Assembly: GCF_949987515.2 (NCBI RefSeq)
Contig: NC_082688.1
Span: 105,193,893 to 105,257,892 of the forward strand
Direction of reading: 5' to 3'
DNA length: 64,000 nt
Source of the DNA: Delphinus delphis
Lineage: Eukaryota; Chordata; Mammalia; Artiodactyla; Delphinidae
The translations under genes and the position numbers were made by a program. The notes beneath the pieces are model-generated. The model was not told where the DNA came from. It did no database searches and worked only from the letters and a program-made list of their open reading frames with translations. Shown in pieces: positions 37,451 through 47,594 of the stretch. Numbering within the stretch: position 1 is the first letter of the stretch; every line of letters starts with the position of its first letter.

Positions 37451-38724
37451 GATGATGACTGAAGAGCAGTTTACCCCTGGACCTCTGCTGGTATTCAGCA
37501 AGCCAGGAGAGAACTTTCCATTTGGAATGCTAGGTTTTACTGAGTTCTGTGGCCATGATGCATTCTTGGCCCTTGTCCTTCAAGTACACTTTGCGGATCA
37601 TCAGAGCAAATGGCAGAGGGATGAGTACCCAGAGTAAGCCAGTCACAAAACAAATGTGCTACTGCAGTTATAGGTAACAGCAATGCTGTCATGCTTGTTC
37701 TGTATGTCATACTATATGTATTACATGCAAATATAAAATTTTCTTTTCAAGTCAACTGTTACTGAAAAAAACCTTGCTATATATATTTTTTGCCTTAAGT
37801 ATAAAAGATTTAATCTTCAGGGTAACCATTAGGACTTTGAAATGCCCAAGACTAAAATAGTCGGTTTTACCTGAGAGCTCTATTGAACAATGTCTGTGAT
37901 TTGGCCTCATGTCACTTTTCAGAGTTTGAGGAAAGCATTCTAAAGGGAAAAAACCTATCACACTGAGGTGGTGATGATAAAACATGACCTTTCTAAAACC
38001 TGAAATGATATTAAATCATAAAGACACACGAGGGCACTCTAATCAACCAGCAAAGAGAAACACAGAAAAGATAGTGAAATCAGGTTGACATTTTAACAAT
38101 TGTACTGAAATAGGTGAATTAAGTCCTGGTAAGATTGCGAGTGTTTGTACTTTACAGCGAGAAATTTTCTTTTCCTGATCCAAAGCCTAAGAAGCCAAAA
38201 GGATTCTGCAAGTCTGAAAACTGCAGGAAGAATTCATCGCACTCAGATGCAAGGTGAGGATTAACCACACCCCTTTCTAATGATTTGTTAAATTGACCTT
38301 GGAGCAGGATTTGCCCCTTTCAAGCCAATATTTTCTTTATAATCTACAATTCCACTTGGTGCTTTACTTGTCCTCCACTGGAAGTGGCCCATGGATCCAC
38401 TGCTTTGCTCCACCTGTTCTCCTAAGAGACATGGTGAGTTAAGTTTGAGCCTCCCCGCCACCCCCCAAAGCCAGTAGTAATGAAACAGCATTTTCATAGA
38501 GGAGCATAGACCACCAAAGAATATACCTCAAGGCCTTCTTGAGGCTTTAAATTTGTAAATAAAACTACAGCATATAATTTCCTTCATCAAATTCAAAAAG
38601 TATAACGTAACAAGCGTTTAAGTGACCTTTCTTTCAGACCTTTAACAAGTGGGCCACAAGAACTGCAGAGAGCCCTGGATTCTGAGGCAATCAGGCTCAT
38701 TCACTAAGGATTGTCATTCAACTT

Positions 38725-38935
38725 CTTTTTTTTTTTTTTGTGGTACACGGGCCTCTCACTGCTGTGGCCTCTCCCGCTGCGGCTCCGTACATGCAGGCTC
38801 AGCGGCCATGGCTCACGGGCCCAGGCGCTCAGCGGCATGGGGGATCTTCCCCGACTGGGGCACGAACCCATGTCTCCTGCGTGTCCCCTGCATCAGCAGG
38901 CGGACTCTCAACGACTGCGCCACCAGGGAAGCCCC
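38725..38935 (-). mobile_element. CHR-type SINE, short young form, minus strand
   Basis: The target duplication is tgtcattcaactt (38712-38724) and tgtcattcatctt (38936-38948). The body carries a small extra 'cctgcgtgtcccctgc' step and a deletion in the capped region (gctgcggctccgtacatg). Confidence 0.91.
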
Positions 38936-39929
38936 TGTCATTCATCTTAAAGGCACATTCAAATTTGTGCCTCAGCAAAATTACAAATAATTTCCTGTCA
39001 TCGATCTTTGGGGTCAAATGTAATAGTTAGAATGGAAAGTATTAAAACTTTGAATGCCAAAGGTATACTGTGGTTGTATAATAAAATCTTTGTTGACTGA
39101 ATAAACTAGAAGATTCTCTCCATCACTGGAACTATCTATAGGAAGTATGACACACGATGCATTCTTGAACTGCTTATCATTTTATTCACTTTAACCTTCA
39201 TCTATTTTAATGACTAAATTCCTGGCCATAATGTTTCAAATTCAATTTCTGTCAATGTATTCGGTATTTTTTTTTTTTTGTCTCATGGTCTTTTGTTAAA
39301 GACCCAGGTGAATTCTAGTTTCTACTCTTTGCTGAATTTGGCCATCAGGGTGCACCCAATTAGGCTCAATGTATACTAAAAGCAGAACATGCTCTAAAAT
39401 GTGCTAATTTAGAGGATACGTTCCTAATTTTCCTGTTCCTTTCAAAATTATTCTGATTAATTGAAGGTGCCAATTAATTTTCCGTAGTTAAATAAAGCTG
39501 CCTGATATTATAGACAGTCATTAAAATCCTTTGAGCTGGTATCTCTCTAAGAAGGAGCTATCCAAGGATTACATTATATTGGCATCCAGTGTCTTCCTTT
39601 GGGTGTGTGAAAAGCCACCAAGACAGTGATGGGTAAGGTTAGAGAACTATAAATGGCATCACAGAGGCTAAATTGGGTAGTATAGACACCAACCTGGGCA
39701 CTCAACTAGTATGCTCTGATATGGAGCCCTTTAGATGATCAAGTAAGTCCCCAGAGTTTAGTTTTTTACCAATAATCTTTCTTAAGATCTTAATTCAGCC
39801 AAACTCAGATTTAAAGCTAATTTAGAAAATATCCTTGAATGAACTTTCTCTCAGTCTGCACTTTGGCTTCGGTTCTGTGAGAGATAACCCAGCATGTGCT
39901 GGTCCCTGTGCAAAGCACCAGAGTCCCTG

Positions 39930-40165
39930 CCCTCATTAAGCAACAGACTCTGGAGGAAGGAATCTTGGGTTCAGATCCTGGGTCTACCACTCTTTTCATG
40001 TGTGTAACTTCGAGCCACTTCATCTCCTGAAGGCTCAGTTTTTCTTCCATAAAATGGGAACACTATCATCTAGACCAAAGGATAAAATGTGACACTAAAT
40101 AGCAAGTACCTCCCTAGCACAACGCCTGGCACACAGTTAGTGCTCCATAAAAGGCAGCAATCATT
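39930..40165 (+). mobile_element. MIR element
   Basis: The sequence 'gggttcagatcctgggtcta', 'cataaaatgggaacactatc' and 'acacagttagtgctccataa' follows MIR in order. Confidence 0.75.
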
Positions 40166-40261
40166 CTTTTTCACTCCAATGGTTATTGCTTATTGTAATG
40201 TTTTGACTTCACCCCTTAATCTTTTCTCAAGAATATTAACAGACCTTGACAATCTTTCAAG

Positions 40262-41000
40262 AATTATTTATTCAACTACTATTTAGTGGCATCACACAAT
40301 GCGTCGGGCCCTGGGAATTCAAGAATCCACAAGATGGAGGACAGACATAAAACCAATAATTACAAGTGCCATAAAAAAGGAAGTGTGCCATGGAAGCACA
40401 AAACAGGGGTACTTAATTCAAGGAAACCTTGAAGAAGTGCTATTTAAACAGAGATCTGAAATATATAAAGAAATATATAAGTCAGGCAAAAAAGAAGTGG
40501 AGGCAATGGAACAGATTTCAAGTCCCAGAGGCGAAAGAGTGGGGTGGGGGGCACTTCCCTGGTGGCACAGTGGCTAAGACCCCGCACTCCCAAAGCAGGG
40601 GACCCGGGTTCGATCCCTGGCCAGGGAACTAGATCCCACATGCCACAACTAAAGATCCCACATGCTGCAACTAAGACCTGGTGCAGCCGAAATTAATTAA
40701 TTAATTAATTTTAAAAAAAGAGAGCAGGGGAGTTCAAGGAACTGGAAGACGTGCAATATAATTGGAATGAGGAGATCAAGGGAGAGGAGGGCTGGAGAAG
40801 TTGGGAGGACCAGGTAAGTCAAGAATTGTTAAGACTTTATCCTAGGGCAAAGGAAGCTACTGAGGGGTTTTAGGGAACGCTGCAATTTCAAGCAACTTCT
40901 GGGACACCGGGTAGAGAATGGATTGGAGGGTGTTGAGACTGAGTGCAGGGAGACCAGTTAGAAGGCCTTGTTGAAATCCAAGTGTCAAGTGAAAAGAGCC
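40262..41000 (-). mobile_element. L2 remnant, split by a SINE
   Basis: The sequence 'tattcaactactatttagtg', 'gtcgggccctgggaattcaa' and 'caggaaagtgtgcc-like' text to 40549 resumes after the SINE at 40719 ('cctagggcaaaggaagctac', 'gggttttagggaacgctgca'). This is consistent with a longer L2 3' half in reverse. Confidence 0.6.
40550..40718 (+). mobile_element. CHR-type SINE inserted in an L2-like stretch
   Basis: The head gcacttccctggtggcacag is followed by a body with two 'gatcccacatgc' units and a tail of (TTAA)n then A. Flanks aaagagtgggg and aaagagagcagggg give a weak target duplication. It is the last CHR-type SINE before a 10.7-kb gap that spans the promoter. Confidence 0.87.
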
Positions 41001-43071
41001 CGTACAAAGGGAGTATTAGTGGGACTGAAGAGACACAGACCAGTTCAAGAACTGCAGAATCAACAAGATGTGGTCATAGATTGTGCGTGGGATGGATATT
41101 TGGAGAAGCCATCATCTCCAAAACAAGAATGTGCTTGATAAAATGTATTTCTGTGTTTCATGATATAAATACAAAATATGGCTTACTACATATTTCTGAT
41201 GCAGTACACAAAGTTAAAATTTTTAGGCCATGGAGGATTTATTCCAACTCTATGGGAGGCATGACACAAAAAAGAAGTCTAACTTACTGAGTGCTAATGT
41301 GCTAATGTTTTTGAAACCACTTTGCTGTGTTGAAAGATATTCTGCATTATAAATCATCAACTACCAAATAATTTTTAGTTATGTACTACGTGGATGACAA
41401 GTAAAGAGGGAGGGAGTATAGACAATACTTCCTCTTCCTCTGAGGCATTTTATGGTTCTTAAAGGAAAAAAAGTGAGTTTCTACTTTTTTCCACGTTTTC
41501 ACATCTTTAAATAACATAAGCAGGAGGAGTTTATAAGCAAACCAAAGTATATGTAAACTAAACCCTAACTCTCTGATACCCTCAGCAAATGAGTTGTTAT
41601 GGAAAAAAATTGTTTCCCACTTGCCTGCCTTTGCACCAAGCACACCAATTGTGATTTATTTTTTATTGAGGAAACATGGTATGTGTTTCAACCATTCTGG
41701 TGCCAAGTTCTGTTGCTTCTATAAACTGAACCCTCTTCAAGAAGGTCCTAGCCTACTCACCCTTCTTATCAGTTAAAGAGTCACCTTTCCAAGGAACTGT
41801 CTCACACTCCCCATGCACCCTCATTATCCTCTCAATCCCCAAACCCTGAACATGAACACAGTGAATTATAACTTTTTCATTACCTTTGTATCTTCTTCAT
41901 TAGATTGCATGCTTCTTTAGAGCAAGGGTGGTGACTTTCAATTCTGCATTTTTAAATGTTTCCTAAACTGACCCAGGAGCAAATTGTTACTCTCAAGGTT
42001 TACGGATCTGTGCCCTTCTCCTTACCTAAAACAGCTGTAGATAGAGACAGTTTTGGAGTTGAATTCACTTTTAATACTTTCTCTGACTTCTCAGAAAACA
42101 GCTGACACTGTGCAGAGTATATATGCCTGTAGCGTGTGTGTGTACGTACACGTGCACTTTGCAAAAGCATGCTCAAATAATTAAGAAAAGAAACCTTTTG
42201 TTTTTCTACAAAAACTACAGAAAGTAAAGCCTGACAACACTTGGCTGCAGGAACATGAATTTTAAAAGGTTGAGAAACAGCATCTCACACCTGTTTCTCT
42301 ACTCTAATTATGCTATTACTAATCCCATACAGTTGGAGTAAACTAGTTAAATCTGTGTGCACAGAGTAAAATGGCTCAAAACAAAGGCCTGAGCAGCTTT
42401 CCTATAAGCCAAATGTTTGAGTTTTGTGATGCAAAGACTTTTCCAGGTATCCTGGCATGCTCCATCTAACCTTGGCTCACGCAGTCCCTTACAGCTCTAG
42501 ACTGGAACGCCTTAACACTTCCTCGCAGCCCATCTTACACAGGGTTTAAGATTCAAATCCTCCAAGATCACACCCTGACCTCGTCCTTCTCTTAAAAGCA
42601 AGGGCAGTTAGGAGTCTATAACGGAAAATTTAATAAGAGATTACGCTCTGCCCAGTATTTTCTAAACTCTGTTCATATGTTAACCAAAGCCTTCTCAACA
42701 ACCGTAGGAAGAAACGCTAATCAAGTGCCAATCTCATGGAAAGAAATTAACCCATTATAACACTCACGTGGCAGCTGAGAAACAAATCAGAACTGGTTCA
42801 TTAAGCCCAATGTTAGTTTGTATGTGAAGAAAGGTGACAGAGTCAATCTCTTATCTAACCAAAGGGACCCGCCAAGGAATGAATAAGACCAGGCAGTTAC
42901 GGGGGGTCGGGGGTGGGATTCAAACTCCTCAGCAACAAACAGTAGCTTTCCTTAGTCCACCCCACTTTCTAGTCCCTAACTGACACCCCTCCTCCGCGAC
43001 GGTTCCCTTCCCAAGGTGGAAACGACGAAGTCCAAAAGGATATGCCCTCTGACCTAGGAGCAGAGACTCAC

Positions 43072-43080
43072 CAGTTTCAT
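43072..43080 (-). CDS. INTS9: INTS9 coding exon 1, 9 nt (Met-Lys-Leu)
   Basis: On the minus strand, ATGAAACTG is followed at once by the strong donor gtgagt (plus-strand 43066-43071). The family protein begins Met-Lys-Leu-Tyr-Cys, and exon 2 opens with the Tyr-Cys codons, so this nine-base segment supplies exactly the missing start in phase 0. It lies at the edge of the CpG island, where the first exon of INTS9 is expected. The 5' UTR would run from 43081 to roughly 43200, through GC-rich sequence with an ETS motif. The start is chosen because it is the only ATG next to a donor that restores the known N terminus. Homology-based gene finders would tend to miss an exon this short. Confidence 0.93.
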
Positions 43081-43135
43081 ATTGGACTTTTGGCTGTTCA
43101 ATACCAGTCACTCCACTCCTCAGACCCAGAAAGCG

Positions 43136-43144
43136 TCTTCCGGT
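43136..43144 (-). promoter_or_regulatory. ETS/GABP-type motif near INTS9 start
   Basis: The minus strand reads ACCGGAAGA, a full ETS core with favourable flanks, about 60 bp upstream of the INTS9 ATG. ETS motifs are common close to start sites of TATA-less CpG-island promoters. Occupancy is inferred only. Confidence 0.55.
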
Positions 43145-43214
43145 TCAATCTCCGCCACCGGCCAGCCGAGAGCATCGCGGGACATGCAGTCTTTCTTCCC
43201 TACGCCCCCCCCGC

Positions 43215-43234
43215 TGCATCATGGGAAATGTAGT
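43215..43234 (-). promoter_or_regulatory. ZNF143/THAP11 (SBS-type) motif 1
   Basis: The minus strand reads ACTACATTTCCCATGATGC, very close to the ACTACAATTCCCAGCATGC consensus bound by ZNF143 (Staf) and THAP11. It lies about 135 bp upstream of the INTS9 ATG, in the position expected for an INTS9 promoter element. Confidence 0.8.
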
Positions 43235-43244
43235 AATCTCTCCG

Positions 43245-43264
43245 TGCATCATGGGAACTGTGGT
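43245..43264 (-). promoter_or_regulatory. ZNF143/THAP11-type motif 2
   Basis: The minus strand reads ACCACAGTTCCCATGATGC. It shares the TTCCCATGATGCA half with motif 1 and lies exactly 30 bp from it, about three helical turns. The ACTACA half is weaker (ACCACA). Confidence 0.65.
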
Positions 43265-43396
43265 CGTCTTTCCTTTTCCTCCCTTTCCTCTCAGAATACC
43301 TCCTTCCGTCAGCTCAAATTCATCCCAGCCGCCAATTCATCCTCCCTCTCCACCCCAGCATGATATCATGTCCCCCTTCTGGGCCCGGGATCCATG

Positions 43397-43415
43397 GTAT
43401 TCTGGGATGTGTAGT
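43397..43415 (-). promoter_or_regulatory. ZNF143/THAP11-type motif 3
   Basis: The minus strand reads ACTACACATCCCAGAATAC, close to the SBS consensus in both the ACTACA and CCCAGAAT parts. It lies in the middle of the promoter, about 320 bp from the INTS9 ATG and 190 bp before the inferred HMBOX1 start region. Confidence 0.75.
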
Positions 43416-43476
43416 CCCTACGGCTTTGGCGCCCCTTTCCCCTCCTCCCTGTGGGAAGGCGGATGGGCGCGGTACT

Positions 43477-43493
43477 TGCCGGGAGCTGTAGTT
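43477..43493 (-). promoter_or_regulatory. ZNF143/THAP11-type motif 4 (short form)
   Basis: The minus strand reads AACTACAGCTCCCGGCA. The ACTACA..TCCC core is kept, but the 3' half departs from the long consensus. It forms an inverted pair with motif 5. Confidence 0.6.
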
Positions 43494-43544
43494 CTCTGGG
43501 GCCTCCGGACGCCCGGTCCGGCGCCTTTACTCAAGGGAGGCAGG

Positions 43545-43561
43545 AACTACAACTCCCAGGG
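43545..43561 (+). promoter_or_regulatory. ZNF143/THAP11-type motif 5
   Basis: The plus strand reads AACTACAACTCCCAGGG, a good ACTACA..TCCCAG core. It is the only member of the cluster on the plus strand and sits just upstream of the inferred HMBOX1 first exon, consistent with serving that direction. Confidence 0.68.
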
Positions 43562-43600
43562 CCGCTAGGCGGCAGCAGGTGGGAGCGGGGCTGTTGATAT

Positions 43601-43614
43601 CAATATGGCGGTTG
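43601..43614 (+). promoter_or_regulatory. YY1-type motif at HMBOX1 start region
   Basis: The sequence CAATATGGCGGTTG contains the ATGGCGG core of YY1. In many mammalian promoters this core lies just downstream of the transcription start in plus orientation, which supports a HMBOX1 start shortly upstream (about 43570-43600). Confidence 0.6.
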
Positions 43615-43646
43615 TCAGCCAGACAAAGACAGTCAGTCTGATGTGA
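43605..43646 (+). other. Short upstream ORF in HMBOX1 exon 1
   Basis: The ATG inside the YY1 motif (ATGGCGG) opens a 13-codon frame (MAVVSQTKTVSLM) ending at TGA. Its last codon is itself ATG directly before the stop, giving ATGTGA. If transcription begins upstream of 43605, this frame would be the first met by scanning ribosomes and could dampen HMBOX1 translation. The context before the ATG is weak at -3 (A is three bases upstream only if counted as caat-ATG), with G at +4. Confidence 0.4.
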
Positions 43647-45170
43647 TTGAGACAAGGGAGGTTTTCAGGGGGAGACTGGGAGATAGGGGCCTCCCCTCCC
43701 CCTTCTCCTCTTCCTGCGCCGGCCTCAACCCCTCCCCAGTCCCCTCCCGACGGGCGCCCCACGCGGAAGACACCCCTCCCCCTCCCGCTTTCCCCTCCTC
43801 CCTACCTCAGCCCTTCGTACCGGGACGTTGGGGAGGGGGCTGTGCCGGGCGGAGAGAACTCAGCAAGGATTCTGAGGTGAGTCGAGCGGTTTGGAAGCCG
43901 GACTACCTCAAGTCTCTTTCCTCACTTCTTTCTCTTCACTTTTTTTTTTTTTGGAGGGATTTGGGGGAGAAAGTGAGTGGGCTGGGGATGGGTCTCTTAA
44001 GCGGCCCGACTGAGTGGAGGGAGGAAGCGGGGGGCTTCCGACGGGGGCGACCCGGACGCAGGGTCTGGGGTGGGGCAGTTTGTGGGGGCGGTAATGGAAA
44101 GGCGTCGGTTGCTCCCCAACTCTTTCCTCCTGGTTGTCTCCCCGATGGGCGGAAGGTTTGAATCCTGGAGGTGGGGTCTCTTGTTTGGAGTTTGGGAAAC
44201 TGTGAGGGGAATTTGAGGTGTGTGGGTTTGTTTGGGGTGCAGAACTGTGTTTGAAACTGGGTGACGTGTACTTGGGTGATGTGTTCGCCTTGAATAAATG
44301 ACTCCGGAGAGGAAGTTCGAGAGCCGGAGTCGGAGCTTTTAGCTGGGCCTGGGCGGAGAGGCGTGCGCGAGGTGCGGGTCCTGAACCTCTGGGCTGGCGA
44401 CGCGGCGCAGGGTGGCCGCGGTGAGCGACTCGTTTGTGTCCCATCGCCCGCTCACACTCCTCCCCGCCTCCCGGGACGCATCTCCACCCTGAACTCCGGG
44501 CAGGAGCCCTGGAGAGATGCGGGTGTGTGGAGATGGCTTTTTGCATACTGAAGTCGGCAGATAGGTGGGAAAGGAAAATTGTTCTTAATATTTTATTCCG
44601 GAACCGTGTTTTGGTTACACTGTTGGGGCTACTTTGAAAGGAGTCCTCCACCCACCCCCACCCCAAAACAGTAGGTGGAGGGATCTCTCTGTGGTCTTCG
44701 CGTTCAATAGATTAAACAGTACTTAAGATTCGGGGGCCTGGGGGTGGGGCTTCGGGAGTGCTGCCATGTGTACGCGCCTCTGTGTGTCTACTGAAGACAC
44801 AGAATGACTGTTGTGTATCCTGAGATAGGGCGACTTATTTTCGTAGTAGGAAGAACTGTTGGAAATTGTTGGAGGTGCGGGGGGAGTAGCGGAAAGGCGC
44901 TGCTTGTATTTTTCTTCTACCCCACCCTGTTCTGTCTCGCATTTGTCTGAAAGCTGGTATGGAAGAGAGAGGAAACACTGGGTGAGTGAAGAGGAGAATG
45001 CAGTTGGCATTAAAGATACTGTACTATGGAAAGTTGAATGGTGGTATAGAGTGGTTGCTGTTTTAATTTACCCTGGAACTTTAAAAACCGTACGTATCAT
45101 GTAGGAGAGAGTGATGTGACTAGTTCATTTCTCTGGGATCCTGCAGGTATAGAAACCTCTGTCTTCTCTT

Positions 45171-45256
45171 CCCTGCCTGCCCGCCCGCCCGCCCGCCTGC
45201 CCGCCTGCCTGTCTGCCTGTCTGCCTTCCTTCCCTCCTTCTTTCCTTTCTTTCTTG
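45171..45256. repeat. C-rich microsatellite (CCCG/CCTG/CTTC) with a minus-strand G-quadruplex motif
   Basis: A pyrimidine-plus-G repeat begins CCTGCCTG, passes through CCCGCCCGCCCGCCC (45180-45194) and grades into CTTCC and TTTCT units. On the minus strand the centre is four GGG tracts separated by single C, a canonical quadruplex pattern. It lies 1.3 kb into the inferred HMBOX1 intron 1. Confidence 0.88.
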
Positions 45257-47594
45257 GCGTGGTACATTTCTCTTCCTGGATGGACATGCTGCCTCCTGTG
45301 CCTGTTTATTTAGTTTGTGCTACGTGGTTGTGCTTTTACTGGTTTTGTTGTAAAATGCATCATTCGATGAAAAGGACCTGCATTTGTTTTTATTTTGCAT
45401 TTCTTCCACAGGTAATTATCACATCAAGATCGCAGTGCTTTGCATTAAACTTATTTTAAAATTGCACAACTAAGATAGATCTAGTTGAATTATGTGTATA
45501 AGTCAAGTTTGGCAAATTTGAATTCTGATTTTTTTTTCTTCCGAGTTTCAATTGGAGTTATAAAGGAAAGAGGATTGCAACATCTCTTGTTTCTCACAGT
45601 CTTTAATATTTATAAACATTACACCAGGAGATTTAAGATAATATAATTTGTACTTCTTTTGGTCTGAAATATAAGTTTTTCAATAACCATTCTTTTGTCA
45701 CAGATTTTTAGTGTAATGGACTTTTAAATAACTAAAGGATTTGGCATAATTTCTCTTTTGACTGCTGAGAATTTAATGTATTTACATATTTAATGTATTT
45801 ACATATTTACATATCCAAACTTATCAATTCTTGAACCTATCAGTAAAGGACCTTAGATACCATAAAAACTGAAAGTCACATAGTGTGTAATTTTATGGTA
45901 TGTTTTATACCTTTGATTTGAAATTTCTGCAGTTGGTCATTCACACAGATAAGCTGTCTATAAACATGAGGTAGCATATATATTTAGATTGACCTGAATA
46001 GAAAAAAAAATTGATGTGTATTCTAAATCTCAAATTTAGAACATACAATATGTTGATATAAAGTTGAGGTTTCAGTTTGCTATAGACTAGGATTTCCAGA
46101 ATTATTTGTTTTAACCTTCTATTTTAGCCTGAAATGTTACTTTGCAAAAACTGGAGAAAAATCCTGTGTAACTACATAATAGAGTGTTTTTCTGCTGAAA
46201 GATATTCTATTAGACATAGTGTTTTAAAATGTTCAATAATTATTTTAGAAATAAAAAAACTAAAATGTTTGTTAAGAGTTGGAAAAATATTAAAATATAA
46301 GAAGATTTTCTCTTCTACCCACCCTCACCTCAGATTTTCTTTTTGTTTGTTTTCTTCTACGGAAATGCAAAGTTACTTACTGGGAAAGGCGTTCATTAAA
46401 CTTTTTCTGACTAGTGGTTTTGTTGAAACCAGATATATTCCTTGTATTCGATGGGGTGGGGTGCTTCTGTTGCATTTTAGGCACCGAGCATTAAAATGTT
46501 GTAAAGCCTTTACTGCAGGTTAAAGCATAATACGTTCTCAGCATGTGGAAGTCATATGGTTTACGAAAAAAGTAGAAAATCAGGGCATTGGTGCCTGTCA
46601 AGCTTAAAATTTCATCCCGTAACTGTGAAAGACATATTTATTTAATGTGACTGCTTCTAAAAATGTTGCCTCTATGATGGGAGGTTGAAAATCCAAACTG
46701 TTTTTAACCAATCTGTTGCTAGTGTACTGCATACTGTGAATACTGTGGTTGCAAACGTGCATCAAGGAGCCTTTAGGGGTCAGCTTTATATTGAATGTCT
46801 TTAGTGAGGCTTCATTTTTCACTGCTGTATGAATAGATTTCAGTCTTTTTAGCACAAATCCTTAGTGGAAGCGTCACTAATAGAAACTTAATAGCTCAGT
46901 ATTGGTAAGTTATAAATATATTTCAACAAACCTTTCATTGTTTCATCATTTAAAAAGATAGAAGTGACCAATTTATGGCAATATTTGTGGCAAGTATTGA
47001 TTGGTATGGCATTGCTTGTTTCAGAAGAAGTTAAACACATGGGGAGTATTTATGCTTAATTTGTTCATTTTGGATCTTTTGTTTGTTATATTGATAATAA
47101 GTCCATTCCACTTTTAATGTTTCAGATAGCTTCCATGTTTCCTGTAAAACCATGTTTGCTTTCTCGATTCATTTCTTTGCAGCTCTTCTATTATTTTTGT
47201 ATGCAGATCTTTAAACTTGACTTATTTCTCTTGGGAATTAGAAATTTATCCTAGGGTGTCATTTTTCGTAAATGAAAGTTGGTATACTCCTCAACTTTTA
47301 AAAAATGTTAACATTTATAGGTAAACTTAAAAATGCTCAGTGAAAATAGGTTGGGTTTGTTTTGTGTACCTGCTTTATTTAGGTTTTTTTGGCTTCCAGA
47401 ATTAATTTTACAGCTCCCTTTGCTGTATGGTTAGATTATTTTCTTAACTGTTGGCTTTTACTTCTCAGTTTAGAACTTTATAAAAAAAAGTTGTTTATGA
47501 GTGGAAATCACAGCTTGTCTAAAGTGTCATGTATGTACATTCACATATGCACTCACATATATAAAGCACCTTTATGTTTGTTTTTGTATGATAG

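Larger units (their letters stand above)
11362..43071 (-). other. INTS9: INTS9 intron 1 (31,710 bp)
   Basis: This intron runs from the gtgagt donor next to the start exon to the tttttcag acceptor of exon 2. Most CHR-type SINEs of the window lie here, together with large blocks of decayed L1 and scattered MIR and L2 pieces listed separately. Stretches of more than 300 bases where I recognise nothing are about 11400-12510, 12660-13420, 18950-19540, 19800-20360, 23900-24600, 27730-28840, 29760-31080, 31650-32360, 36060-37300, 37450-38700, 38960-39850 and 41000-43000. Absence of a call there means only that no motif stood out by eye. Confidence 0.9.
1..43200 (-). other. INTS9: INTS9 gene, 5' part (exons 1-3 and introns), continues left of window
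   Basis: Three separated exons on the minus strand join in frame to give the first 65 residues of Integrator complex subunit 9. This subunit is a catalytically inactive metallo-beta-lactamase/beta-CASP paralogue that pairs with the endonuclease INTS11 in the nuclear Integrator complex, which cleaves snRNA 3' ends and attenuates nascent transcripts at RNA polymerase II. The deduced product reads Met-Lys-Leu, then [13 protein letters not shown] onward to PLPLVQ, then [15 protein letters not shown] onward to FLDK, matching the INTS9 N terminus as I know it. Intron phases are 0, 2 and 0, and all visible splice sites are GT-AG. The right boundary (transcription start) is approximate. Exon 4, which should begin ELKECSGH, was looked for left of 3718 and not found, so it lies outside the window. 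Confidence 0.95.
43580..43876 (+). other. HMBOX1: HMBOX1 first (noncoding) exon, inferred
   Basis: A GC-rich segment on the plus strand ends at TCTGAG followed by gtgagtcgag, a near-consensus splice donor at 43877. HMBOX1 is the known head-to-head neighbour of INTS9 in mammals (human 8p21), and its 5' UTR is split from its coding exons. The HMBOX1 coding start (a long exon beginning near MLSSFPVVLLETMSHY) is not in this window, so the call rests on synteny, CpG-island position and the donor. The 5' end is approximate. No conserved open frame extends through the exon. Confidence 0.68.
42990..44490. promoter_or_regulatory. CpG island and bidirectional INTS9/HMBOX1 promoter
   Basis: This is a GC-rich, CpG-rich block in an otherwise AT-rich window, densest at 43130-43900 and again at 44320-44480. 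It covers the INTS9 start exon (minus strand) and the inferred HMBOX1 first exon (plus strand), about 500 bp apart. No TATA box is evident at either start. It contains five ZNF143/THAP11-type motifs, an ETS motif and a YY1 motif, typical of TATA-less housekeeping bidirectional promoters. Borders are judged by eye, not computed. Confidence 0.88.

Noticed and set aside
43643..44161. 172-residue open frame, plus strand, after the HMBOX1 uORF
   Set aside because: It starts at GTG, runs through the predicted splice donor at 43876 and a T-rich stretch, and resembles no HMBOX1 sequence.
43908..44666. 252-residue open frame, minus strand, in the CpG island
   Set aside because: The longest open frame in the window, but GC-rich sequence has few stops. 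It is Pro/Ser/Arg-rich with no recognisable domain, and overlaps other open frames on both strands.
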